Origin: VFMC01 sp040380855
GTDB lineage: Bacteria > Actinomycetota > Acidimicrobiia > Acidimicrobiales > Ilumatobacteraceae
NCBI GenBank assembly: GCA_040380855.1
Contig: JBEIIG010000013.1
Span: 1 to 64,000, forward strand
Direction: 5' to 3'
Length of the DNA stretch: 64,000 nucleotides
The first letter of the stretch is position 1. The number at the start of each line of letters is the position of its first letter. A program made the translations under genes and the position numbers. The notes beneath the pieces are model-generated. The model did no database searches. It worked only from the letters and a program-made list of their open reading frames with translations, and was not told where the DNA came from. Of the stretch, positions 17,538 to 25,123 are shown piece by piece.

Positions 17538-17643
17538 GACCTGATTCGCTTCGACATGGCCCACGGTGAGGTTGGCTCGTCGGCCCAGGTTGCGTCTGTC
17601 TCGTTGACACCGCTCAGCCCACCTCCACGACCGTCCGCGTCTC

Positions 17644-17733
17644 GATGGTTGGTGTGTCGGTGGTTGGTGTGTCGGTGGTTGGTGTGTCGATGGTTGGTGT
17701 GTCGGTGGTTGGTGTGTCGATGGTCCGCGTCTC
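17644..17733. repeat. 15-bp tandem array (GGTTGGTGTGTCGGT type), about six copies
   Basis: Six consecutive 15-base units differ only at GATG versus GGTG. The array is flanked by CGCGTCTCGA on both sides. Confidence 0.8.
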
Positions 17734-17828
17734 GACCGCTCACCCCGATCGCCGGCACTCCGATCGCCCGGGCGGCGCCCCTGCGTCTGTGAGCGGACCC
17801 CTGTTGTTCGGCGCTCAACTCACAATCG

Positions 17829-17912
17829 CTGGGTGGCTTGGTGGCTTGGTGGCTTGGTGGCTGGGTGGCTGGGTGGGTGGCTTGGTGGGTGGCTGGCTGG
17901 CTGGGTTGCTCG
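17829..17912. repeat. 8-bp degenerate array (GGTGGCTT)
   Basis: About ten degenerate octamers GGTGGCTT or GGTGGCTG, followed by a short GAAATC/GAAGTC run near 17940-17966. Confidence 0.7.
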
Positions 17913-18016
17913 GCAATCGGTGCGGTGCTGGGGTCGACAGCGAAATCGAAATCGAAGTCGAAGTGATGTGACTGAATTGCACCCGGGAGGCGCCGTCGGC
18001 GAGCGGGGGATGCCGG

Positions 18017-18092
18017 TCGCTGGCGGCGCAGGTCGCTGGCGGCGCAGGGTGCGGCCGGTGCAGGGTGCGGCCGGTGCAGGGTGCGGCCGGCG
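18017..18092. repeat. 16-bp arrays (CTGGCGGCGCAGGTCG; GTGCAGGGTGCGGCCG)
   Basis: Two copies of one 16-base unit run into about three copies of a second, related 16-base unit, ending about 95 bases before the next gene. Confidence 0.75.
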
Positions 18093-18185
18093 TTTTCCGG
18101 AGCAGGTCGGGCGCCGCACGTCAATCGGGGTATCGAGATCGGTGACGGCAACGAGGTGGGTCGTGGTGTGGCGGTGGGTCGAAGC

Positions 18186-18575
18186 ATGAGGAACGGGTGG
18201 TATCGGGCGCTCGTAGCCGGAGTCGATGAGGGCGAGAGCGACGACGTCGATCGGTTGCGTCCGGTCGACGTCCGTCGGGCGATCCTTGGGGTGTTCCTCC
18301 GTTCAGGGCGCGAGCTCGGTCTCGGCGACGTCCAGGCAGCACTCGTCGCCGACGGCCTGGAGGTGAGTCGCAGCAAGATCAGCGATGTGATGCACCATCA
18401 GGTACGGGCCGGGCGGGCAACGGTGCGCGGGCGTGGTCGGTTCACGCTCGATCCGATGGCGTTCAGCGAATCGACGCGGCGTCGGTGTCTCGATTGGCAG
18501 GCCGCCAAACGCGCCCGCGAGCGCAGATACCTCCGCGGCCGTAACCGGTTCGTCGACTCAGGCGGGGTCGGATGA
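18186..18575 (+). CDS. hypothetical protein, possible winged-helix
   Basis: A 129-residue, very basic protein without signal peptide or membrane helix. The segment DVRRAILGVFLRSGRELGLGDVQAALVADGLEVSRSKISDVMHHQVRAGRATVRGRGRF has the helix-helix-strand pattern of a winged-helix DNA-binding domain, but I do not recognise a family. A C-terminal Arg/Lys-rich tail could contact nucleic acid. The ATG at 18186 was picked because upstream codons are repeat-derived. Its end overlaps the convergent argG end by 18 bases. Coding is likely but not certain. Confidence 0.6.
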   Translation: MRNGWYRALVAGVDEGESDDVDRLRPVDVRRAILGVFLRSGRELGLGDVQAALVADGLEVSRSKISDVMHHQVRAGRATVRGRGRFTLDPMAFSESTRRRCLDWQAAKRARERRYLRGRNRFVDSGGVG

Positions 18576-19889
18576 CTCGATGGCGAGCAAGCCGCCGCTG
18601 CCCAGCGTGCCGGTACCGCGGTACACCTCGAGTTTGGCGGTGGTGTCGGCGATGTCGAGATTGCGCATCGTGAGCTGCCCGATCCGGTCGAGCGGCCCGA
18701 ATGGGGCGTCCTCGACCCGCTCCATGCTCAATCGTTCCGGTGCATAGGTGAGGTTCGGGCTCACCGTGTCGAGCACGGTGTAGTCGTCGCCGCGTCGCAA
18801 CCGCAGGGTCACCTCGCCCGTGATCGCCGAACCGACCCAGCGCACCAGCGGCTCGCGCAGCATCAGGCTCTGCGGGTCGAACCAGCGACCCTCGTACAGC
18901 AATCGCCCGAGGCGACGACCCATCGTGCGGTAGTTCTCGATCGTGTTCTCGTTGTGGATCCCCGACACCAACCGCTCGTAGGCGATGTGCAGCAACGCCA
19001 GGCCAGGAGCCTCGTAGATACCACGACTCTTCGCCTCGATGATCCGGTTCTCGATCTGGTCGCACATCCCGAGGCCGTGGCGACCGCCGATCGAGTTGGC
19101 CTCCATCACCAGGTCGACCTGGTTGGCGAATTCCTGGCCGTTGATCGCGACCGGCCACCCCTCGTGGAAGCGGATCGACACCTCTTCGGCTGTGATCGAC
19201 ACATCGTCGCGATAGTGCGCCACGCCCATGATCGGCACGACGATGTCCATCGACGTGCTCAACTCCTCGAGCGACTTGGCCTCGTGGGTGGCGCCCCAGA
19301 TGTTGGCGTCGGTGCTGTACGCCTTCTCCTTGCTGGCGCGGTAGGGCAGGTTGCGCTCGGTGAGGAACTCACTCATCTCGGCCCGGCCACCGAGTTCGGT
19401 GACGAAGTCGTTGTCGAGCCACGGCTTGTAGATCCGCAGTGCCGGGTTCACCAGCAACCCGTACCGGTAGAACCGCTCGATGTCGTTGCCCTTGTAGGTG
19501 CTGCCATCGCCCCAGATGTCGACCCCGTCGGCCTTCATCGCTTGGACGAGCAGCGTTCCCGTCACGGCCCGTCCGAGCGGGGTGGTGTTGAAGTAGGTCT
19601 TGCCTGCGGTGGTGATGTGGAACGCGCCGCACTGCAGCGCGACGAGTCCTTCGTGCACCAACTCGGTGCGACAGTCGACGAGCCGTGCCTCGGCGGCGCC
19701 GTACTCCTTGGCGCGGTCGGGCACCCCGGCCAGATCGTCTTCGTCGTACTGACCCAGGTCGGCCGTGTAGCAGTAGGGGACAGCACCCTTTTCGCGCATC
19801 CAGGCGACAGCGGCCGACGTGTCGAGACCGCCGCTGAAGGCGATACCGACCCGTTCACCGACGGGCAATGACATGAGCACCTTCGACAT
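18558..19889 (-). CDS. argG: argininosuccinate synthase
   Basis: A 443-residue enzyme that condenses citrulline and aspartate with ATP to argininosuccinate, the penultimate step of arginine synthesis. The PP-loop SGGLDTS is at residues 19-25. The sequence and length match the longer, Escherichia coli-type ArgG group rather than the roughly 400-residue type common in other actinobacteria. No other arg genes are adjacent, so it is a lone copy. A TAGCGT hexamer lies nine bases upstream of the ATG. Confidence 0.95.
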   Translation of the reverse strand: MSKVLMSLPVGERVGIAFSGGLDTSAAVAWMREKGAVPYCYTADLGQYDEDDLAGVPDRAKEYGAAEARLVDCRTELVHEGLVALQCGAFHITTAGKTYFNTTPLGRAVTGTLLVQAMKADGVDIWGDGSTYKGNDIERFYRYGLLVNPALRIYKPWLDNDFVTELGGRAEMSEFLTERNLPYRASKEKAYSTDANIWGATHEAKSLEELSTSMDIVVPIMGVAHYRDDVSITAEEVSIRFHEGWPVAINGQEFANQVDLVMEANSIGGRHGLGMCDQIENRIIEAKSRGIYEAPGLALLHIAYERLVSGIHNENTIENYRTMGRRLGRLLYEGRWFDPQSLMLREPLVRWVGSAITGEVTLRLRRGDDYTVLDTVSPNLTYAPERLSMERVEDAPFGPLDRIGQLTMRNLDIADTTAKLEVYRGTGTLGSGGLLAIESSDPA

Positions 19890-19898
19890 AGGTGCCCG

Positions 19899-19904
19899 AC
19901 GCTA
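19899..19904 (-). promoter_or_regulatory. -10-like hexamer TAGCGT upstream of argG
   Basis: On the coding strand TAGCGT precedes the argG ATG by nine bases, close to the leaderless geometry seen at other genes here. Confidence 0.35.
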
Positions 19905-19920
19905 CCTGCGCAGGGGTGCG

Positions 19921-21297
19921 TCAGTCGCGTTCGATCCACTGGCCGAGCAGCCAGTGGAAGTGACGCAACTTGGTCTCCTGATAGTTGGCAAGGGTGATGT
20001 CCTTGCGCAACGACCCCAACCCTTTTTGCACCTTGGGCAGATTGAACGTGTCCTGGTTGAACACCCGCGCGAGCAGACCGAGCTCTTCGGCATCGGTCCA
20101 GTCCTGGTCGACACCGAGCCAGTGGATCGGCACGGCCGGCGGCTTGGGCTTCGAGTGGTCGTAGGGCTCGAGGAACATGCACTCCATCACCGACATGTCG
20201 TGACGGTCCTCGTACGGGCGGAACCGGTAGACGATGCGGTTGTACGCGGCCCACGGATGGAAGTTCGGGAACACCGTGTAATAGATGCTGTCGGACAGTT
20301 CGGCATCGCTGAGCTGATCGGCCTTGTCGCCCAGCACCTCGGCCAGACGGACCCGGCCACCCATACCCGACACACCGCGAGCCGTCATACCGTCGGTGAG
20401 GGTGACGAACGGCGGCTCGTCGAGCCGACGGTCGCTCATCGCGTCGAACATCTCCTGCTCGGTGGGCTCCCACGACAGGTGCGGGCTCGGGGTGCCGTTC
20501 GGCGTGATCGCCCGGCTGAAGTTGCCGCTCCAGTCGTACTGGGTGTTGGCGTCGCCGATGCCGGCCAGCAACTGCGGGTGGGTCGCCACCACGTGGAACG
20601 CCTCCATGAAGGCCTCCTGGACAACCTTCCAGTTGGTGGGGAAGATCCGTGCCACGTGCACCGACTTGTAGCGGTCCTCGAGCGGCCACTTCTCGAACAA
20701 CCCGGGCAATTCACCGAGGAACGACTCGAGCGACTCGCACTCGGGATCCATGTTGATGAACACGAACCCGCCCCACGTGCCCACCTGCACCTCGGGCAGG
20801 TCCCACTCGTCGCGCTTCACATGGGGAAAGTCCCACTCGCACGGCACCTGCTTCAGCGAGCCGTCGAGGTTCCAGCAGAACCCGTGGAACGGGCACCGCA
20901 ACTCGTTGGTGGGGCCGTCGGCCTCGCGCAACTGCCGACCGCGGTGGAGGCAGGCGTTGTAGAACGCCTGGATCCGGTCGGGGGCCGAGCGGACGACGAG
21001 GATCGAGATGTCGCAGATGTCGTACACACAGGTGTCGCCGACATTCGGCACGTCCTCCTCGCGGCACGCCATCTGCCACGCCCGCTTCCACACCTTCTCC
21101 TTCTCGAGTTCGTGGAACTCGCGGCTGGTGTAGCGGCTACGCGGGATGTCGGCGTCGCCGAGGAACTCCCAGCGCTGCCAGCGCAACGCGACCGGCACGT
21201 TCTCGGGCCTCGTGTCGTTGTCGAGCAGATCCTGGTAGCTGGCGCCCGGCGAACGGGCGCTGCCCTGCTCGGCCGTGGGTTCGTTGGTGAGCGTCAT
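19921..21297 (-). CDS. Rieske-type aromatic ring-hydroxylating oxygenase, large subunit
   Basis: A 458-residue non-heme iron oxygenase. The [2Fe-2S] Rieske site is C116-x-H118 and C135-x2-H138 (CLHRG and CPFHG). The mononuclear iron site is in EAFMEAFHVVATHPQ, followed by a C-terminal catalytic domain. Such enzymes hydroxylate or demethylate aromatic or quaternary-ammonium compounds and need a reductase, which is absent here. A 72-residue gene lies 10 bases upstream and is probably co-transcribed. Substrate not predictable. Confidence 0.9.
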   Translation of the reverse strand: MTLTNEPTAEQGSARSPGASYQDLLDNDTRPENVPVALRWQRWEFLGDADIPRSRYTSREFHELEKEKVWKRAWQMACREEDVPNVGDTCVYDICDISILVVRSAPDRIQAFYNACLHRGRQLREADGPTNELRCPFHGFCWNLDGSLKQVPCEWDFPHVKRDEWDLPEVQVGTWGGFVFINMDPECESLESFLGELPGLFEKWPLEDRYKSVHVARIFPTNWKVVQEAFMEAFHVVATHPQLLAGIGDANTQYDWSGNFSRAITPNGTPSPHLSWEPTEQEMFDAMSDRRLDEPPFVTLTDGMTARGVSGMGGRVRLAEVLGDKADQLSDAELSDSIYYTVFPNFHPWAAYNRIVYRFRPYEDRHDMSVMECMFLEPYDHSKPKPPAVPIHWLGVDQDWTDAEELGLLARVFNQDTFNLPKVQKGLGSLRKDITLANYQETKLRHFHWLLGQWIERD

Positions 21298-21307
21298 GAT
21301 GGTCCCC

Positions 21308-21526
21308 TCAGTCGTTCATCGCCGCGGCGGCTTGCTGGAATCGGTTGGGTAGTTGTTTGCCGGCGATCCAGAGGCACAGGTGCGGATCGGCTTGGCGGAT
21401 GGCGCCCTCGATCCACACCCCGTGCTGGGTGAACACGCCGATCTGGCCGTTCTTCGTCACCTGGATGTCGCCACTCGGCAGCAGGTCGTACAGCGCTCCC
21501 GAGAGCGGGTGTTTGATCGTTCGCAT
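21308..21526 (-). CDS. small conserved-looking protein upstream of Rieske oxygenase
   Basis: A 72-residue soluble protein (MRTIKHPLSGALYDLL start) with alternating beta-like segments, including TKNGQIGVFTQHGVWIEG and HLCLWIAGKQL. I recognise no domain. A GGGGGG Shine-Dalgarno precedes the ATG, codon usage is normal, and it ends ten bases before the Rieske gene, so it is probably the first gene of that operon. It could be a small accessory subunit. Confidence 0.65.
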   Translation of the reverse strand: MRTIKHPLSGALYDLLPSGDIQVTKNGQIGVFTQHGVWIEGAIRQADPHLCLWIAGKQLPNRFQQAAAAMND

Positions 21527-21574
21527 CGTGCTGACCCCCCGTTCGGCTCGTCCCTTCGAGCCACGTCCGCGACG

Positions 21575-21580
21575 ATAGTA
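21575..21580 (-). promoter_or_regulatory. -10 hexamer TACTAT for the small-protein/Rieske operon
   Basis: ATAGTA on the plus strand reads TACTAT on the coding strand, about 48 bases before the ATG at 21526. This leaves a leader containing the G-rich ribosome-binding site. Confidence 0.4.
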
Positions 21581-21589
21581 ACCGCGCGA

Positions 21590-21994
21590 TCAATTCGTCG
21601 GTTCGGAGGGCTCACCACGCCGGTAGCCGGCGATCGACGCCAGGCTCAGCAGCGCTCCAGCCACGGCCAGTGCGAGTTCGATCAGGCCGAACCGACTGTA
21701 GGGGTCGAGGTCGCCCAGCCCCACGCCCGCGGTGGCCGCCGCAGCGACGAGGCCGAGCCAGGGCAGGAACCTGACGTTCCTGATGGCCCCGACGACGAGC
21801 AGGATCGGCAACACGAACGGGAGCACCTGTACCACCAGCGGGCGGGGGTCGGCGGGCGGCCCGAGCCACCAGGTCGACAGGCCGAGGTTGCGCGAACTGT
21901 TCCACACCGCCGCCAAGCACAGCGAGATGCCGGCCCACCCCACGGCGAGGGCAGTGCGCCACGACATCGAGAGCTGGTGCGGGCGCAGGGGCAC
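21590..21994 (-). CDS. hypothetical four-helix membrane protein
   Basis: A 134-residue protein with about four hydrophobic helices: TALAVGWAGISLCLAAVW, LVVQVLPFVLPILLVVGAI, FLPWLGLVAAAATAGVGLG and LIELALAVAGALLSLASIAG. No family was recognised. GTG at 21994 was chosen over ATG 21967 because TACGCT lies exactly seven bases upstream of the GTG. It is divergent from the glycosyltransferase gene, with only 43 bases between start codons. Confidence 0.65.
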   Translation of the reverse strand: MPLRPHQLSMSWRTALAVGWAGISLCLAAVWNSSRNLGLSTWWLGPPADPRPLVVQVLPFVLPILLVVGAIRNVRFLPWLGLVAAAATAGVGLGDLDPYSRFGLIELALAVAGALLSLASIAGYRRGEPSEPTN

Positions 21995-22001
21995 GGCCGC
22001 G

Positions 22002-22030
22002 AGCGTACCGGCGACACGTCCCAGTAGCCT
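22002..22030. promoter_or_regulatory. divergent leaderless -10 elements (TACGCT minus, TAGCCT plus)
   Basis: Minus-strand TACGCT (22002-22007) is seven bases from the GTG at 21994. Plus-strand TAGCCT (22025-22030) is seven bases from the GTG at 22038. The two promoters share a 43-base intergenic gap. Confidence 0.5.
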
Positions 22031-22037
22031 TCTCAGG

Positions 22038-22799
22038 GTGACGGCCCAGACGACCGAGACGCTCAGCATCTTCTTTCCGATGTGGAACGAGGAGGCCTAC
22101 ATCGAGCGCACGGTCGCCGCCGCCAAGGAAGTCGCCGACGAGTTGGTGGCGGCGGGGAGCATCGGCGACTACGAGATCATCGTCGTCGACGACGCCTCCA
22201 CCGACAACACCCCGAAGCTGGCCGATGAACTGGCCGCAGCCGACCGGCACGTGAAGGTGGTGCACCATCCGGTGAACCGCAAACTCGGCGGCTCGATCAA
22301 GACCGGGTTCGCCACGGCGACAGGCGACATGGTGCTGTACACCGACGCCGACCTGCCGTTCGACATGGCCGAACTGCACAAGGCCGTGCGGCTGCTGCGC
22401 TACTACGACGCCGACATCGTGAGCGCCTACCGCTTCGACCGTGTGGGCGAGGGCCCGTCGCGGGCCATCTACACGTTCTTCTACAACGTGCTGATCCGCC
22501 GTCTGTTCGGCGTCCGCATGCGCGACATCAACTTCGCGTTCAAGCTCTGCCGCCGCGAGGTGTTCCAGCACGTCACCTTGAAGAGCGAAGGTTCGTTCAT
22601 CGACGCCGAGTTGATCATCCGTGCCCGCAAGCTGGGCTTCCATGTCATCCAGTTCGGTGTCGACTACTTCCCGCGCACCCGTGGGGTCAGCACCCTCAGT
22701 TCGTTCACGGTCATCAAGCGGATCGTCACCGAGATGTTCCAGTTGCGTCGCGAACTCCGCGATCTCACGCCGGTGGCCCGCGGTCTCGGCGGCGTCTGA
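22038..22799 (+). CDS. GT2-family glycosyltransferase, polyprenyl-phosphate type
   Basis: A 253-residue GT-A fold transferase. It starts LSIFFPMWNEEAYIERTV, has the nucleotide-sugar motif IIVVDDASTDNT and the metal-binding DAD in LYTDADLPFDM, and continues with the RDINFAFKLCRREVF segment seen in dolichol- or polyprenyl-phosphate sugar transferases. There are no C-terminal membrane helices. It likely loads a sugar on a lipid carrier or acts in envelope glycan synthesis; the donor is unknown. The next gene is a cell-wall L,D-transpeptidase. Confidence 0.9.
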   Translation: MTAQTTETLSIFFPMWNEEAYIERTVAAAKEVADELVAAGSIGDYEIIVVDDASTDNTPKLADELAAADRHVKVVHHPVNRKLGGSIKTGFATATGDMVLYTDADLPFDMAELHKAVRLLRYYDADIVSAYRFDRVGEGPSRAIYTFFYNVLIRRLFGVRMRDINFAFKLCRREVFQHVTLKSEGSFIDAELIIRARKLGFHVIQFGVDYFPRTRGVSTLSSFTVIKRIVTEMFQLRRELRDLTPVARGLGGV

Positions 22800-22841
22800 G
22801 GCTGGTACCGTCGCCGTGACCGTCACCTGTCCGGAGTCGTC

Positions 22842-24113
22842 GTGAACCGCCCTCGGCCCTCGGCCCCGCCCCCTCGTCGCCGCCCCCCAACCGACACCCG
22901 ACGCCCCGCCCGACCCGGACCGGGCGACCCCGCCCGTTCGCAGGCCCGCTGGCTGCCGGTCGTGGCCGCCGGCGGGGTGCTGGCCGTGGTGGTCGTCGCC
23001 GGTATGGCGAGCAGCGGGAGCGGGACCGCGTCGAACACCTCCGCCACCTCTGTTGCGGTGGTCGACCCCGGCGCCGGCACGGCCCTCACCGTGCCCACGG
23101 TCACCGAACCCAATGTGGTGGTGGCCAGCACCACGGCGCCGATTCCCAAGACCAGCCTCGCCGCCACGCTCACCGTCGGCGCGTACGGCGACGACGTGAA
23201 GATGGTGCAGCAACGCCTCACCGATCTCGGGTTCGCTCCTGGCCCGGTCGACGGTCAGTTCGGGAGCGGCACGCAGCAGGCGGTGTGGGCGTTCAAGAAG
23301 TTGGTCGGTGGCATGTCGTTCCAGCAACTGGCGGCCAGCGACAACGCCTCCGCAGTCGACAACGAGTTGTGGCAGCTGATGCAGGACCCGATCATCATCG
23401 AGCCGCGTCGCAAGATGGGTGCGGGGCGCACCCATGTCGAGATCTACCTGCCGCTGCAGGTGATGGCTGTGTTCACCGACGACCGGCCCACGCTCATCAC
23501 CCACATCTCCACCGGCGAGCTCGACGCCAATGGCGAGCCGGCACAGTGGTGCGAGACCACCACCTACGACACCGACAACGAGGGCAACCCGCTCGACGAG
23601 CCGATCGTGAAGCAGGAGTGTGCGTACGCGAAGACACCCGGCGGCATCTTCCGTTTCCGACGCAAGGTCGATGGCAACCGCGTCGGCCCTCTGGGTGGCA
23701 TGTACAACCCCGTCTACTTCAACTACGGCATCGCCGTGCACGGCGCGAAGAACGTGCCGCGCGAGCCGGCTTCACACGGCTGCGTGCGCATCAACATGGA
23801 CATCGCCGAGTTCTTCCCCGACCTGGTGAAGATCGGCGATGCGGTGTACGTCTGGGGCCACGACGGCAAAGAGCCCGAGGGCTACACCAGGAACGAGTCG
23901 TTGCCGAGCTTCAACCAGCCCGATCCCAACGCCACCACCACGACCGCGGCCACCACCACCACGGTCGCGGCCACGACGACCACTGCGGCGGCCACGACCA
24001 CCACGAAGCCGCCGGCCAGCACGACCACCACCACCAAGCCGCCGGCCACGACGACCACCACCAAGCCGCCGGCCACCACCACGACGGCGCCCCCCTCACC
24101 GCCTGGCACCTGA
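22842..24113 (+). CDS. L,D-transpeptidase (YkuD) with peptidoglycan-binding domain
   Basis: A 423-residue cell-wall enzyme. It has a cytoplasmic Pro/Arg-rich N-terminus, one membrane helix (about 38-55), a peptidoglycan-binding type 1 domain (about 105-155, YGDDVKMVQQRLTDLGFAPGPVDGQFG), and the YkuD catalytic domain (about 190-335) with HGAKNVPREPASHGCVRI, whose SHGC holds the catalytic Cys. The C-terminus is Thr repeats and KPPA repeats, possibly spanning the wall. It forms 3-3 crosslinks or attaches proteins to peptidoglycan. Start is GTG; a TACCGT hexamer lies about 32 bases upstream. Confidence 0.92.
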   Translation: MNRPRPSAPPPRRRPPTDTRRPARPGPGDPARSQARWLPVVAAGGVLAVVVVAGMASSGSGTASNTSATSVAVVDPGAGTALTVPTVTEPNVVVASTTAPIPKTSLAATLTVGAYGDDVKMVQQRLTDLGFAPGPVDGQFGSGTQQAVWAFKKLVGGMSFQQLAASDNASAVDNELWQLMQDPIIIEPRRKMGAGRTHVEIYLPLQVMAVFTDDRPTLITHISTGELDANGEPAQWCETTTYDTDNEGNPLDEPIVKQECAYAKTPGGIFRFRRKVDGNRVGPLGGMYNPVYFNYGIAVHGAKNVPREPASHGCVRINMDIAEFFPDLVKIGDAVYVWGHDGKEPEGYTRNESLPSFNQPDPNATTTTAATTTTVAATTTTAAATTTTKPPASTTTTTKPPATTTTTKPPATTTTAPPSPPGT

Positions 24114-24144
24114 GCCGCACCGGTCGACCTGCCACGATGGGGCG

Positions 24145-25113
24145 ATGGAGCGCATCGCCTACGACGAGTTCGGACTGTTTCACGAGAACGCGGCCGAGTA
24201 CGGCCTCGCCTACGAGCGCCCTCCGGTGGTGCGGCGGGTCGACACGGCGCTCGGCGACGGCCGGGTGGTGAGCGCCCTCGTGTGGGGCGACACCTCACCC
24301 GAGGTGGTCTTCGTGCACGGTGGCTCGCAGAACGCCCACACGTGGGACACGGTGATCATGGCGCTCGGGGTGCCCGCGCTGGCGGTCGATCTACCCGGGC
24401 ACGGGCATTCGGGATGGCGCGACGACGGTGCCTACACGCCCGCCAACCTCGCCGACGACATCGCTGTCGCGGTGGCCGCCCTCGCACCCGCAGCAGCCGT
24501 GGTGGTGGGCATGTCGCTCGGCGGCCTGACGGTGATGGAGCTGGCGGTCAGGCATCCGCACCTCGTTCGTCGGTTGATGATGATCGACATCACCCCGGGC
24601 GTGAACCAGGCGAAGACCAAGGCGGTCACCGACTTCGTGAACGGGCCGCAGTCGTTCCCCAGTTTCGAGGCCTTGCTCGAACGCACGATGCAGCACAACC
24701 CCACCCGCACCGAGTCGTCGCTGCGCCGCGGCATCCTCCACAACGCCCATCAGCTCGACGACGGTTCGTGGCAGTGGCGCTACGACCGTCGCGGCCATGC
24801 CCGCTCCGACGCGCCGGTGAGCACCGCAGACGGCGGTGATACCGGTGCGGCCGCCGGTGATGCTGCCGCGCCGGCGGCCGACCCGACGGCGGCGGTGCTG
24901 TCGCCCCTGTGGGACCATTTCGCTGCCATCACCTGCCCCGTCACCTTGGTACGCGGTGGCGTGTCGCCGGTCGTCGACGACGACGACGTGGCCGAGGCGC
25001 GCCGCCGACAGCCTGCGCTGCGGGTGGAGGTGGTCGACGGTGCCGGCCACAGCGTGCAAGGCGATCGACCGCTCGAGTTGGCAGCACTGGTGGCGTCGCT
25101 GCTGTCGGCCTGA
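24145..25113 (+). CDS. alpha/beta-hydrolase
   Basis: A 322-residue hydrolase. The oxyanion HGG lies in VVFVHGGSQNAHTWD (about 53-67). The nucleophile elbow is GMSLGG (Ser124), and the catalytic His is in GAGHSVQGD near the C-terminus. A low-complexity Ala/Gly/Asp insertion (about residues 225-250) sits in the lid region. There is no signal peptide. Substrate unknown. ATG 24145 gives the normal fold start; the frame remains open further upstream, but that stretch is the end of the transpeptidase gene. Confidence 0.85.
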   Translation: MERIAYDEFGLFHENAAEYGLAYERPPVVRRVDTALGDGRVVSALVWGDTSPEVVFVHGGSQNAHTWDTVIMALGVPALAVDLPGHGHSGWRDDGAYTPANLADDIAVAVAALAPAAAVVVGMSLGGLTVMELAVRHPHLVRRLMMIDITPGVNQAKTKAVTDFVNGPQSFPSFEALLERTMQHNPTRTESSLRRGILHNAHQLDDGSWQWRYDRRGHARSDAPVSTADGGDTGAAAGDAAAPAADPTAAVLSPLWDHFAAITCPVTLVRGGVSPVVDDDDVAEARRRQPALRVEVVDGAGHSVQGDRPLELAALVASLLSA

Positions 25114-25123
25114 GGCCAGCGGG

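Larger units (their letters stand above)
17044..18185. other. gene-free region composed largely of unrelated tandem repeats
   Basis: No credible gene was found between the M20 peptidase stop and the start at 18186. Nearly all frames on both strands are open here, but only because of low-complexity repeats; predicted products are Asp/Ser, Ile/Gly or Arg/Asn runs without a signal peptide or domain. At least five arrays with different unit lengths are listed separately. No terminator or promoter could be assigned with confidence. Confidence 0.75.

Noticed and set aside
17094..17792. Long open frame encoding an (Asp-Ser/Asp-Ala)n repeat protein resembling SD-repeat adhesins
   Set aside because: It is open only because of hexamer repeats; other frames and the opposite strand are equally open, and there is no signal peptide, domain or ribosome-binding site.
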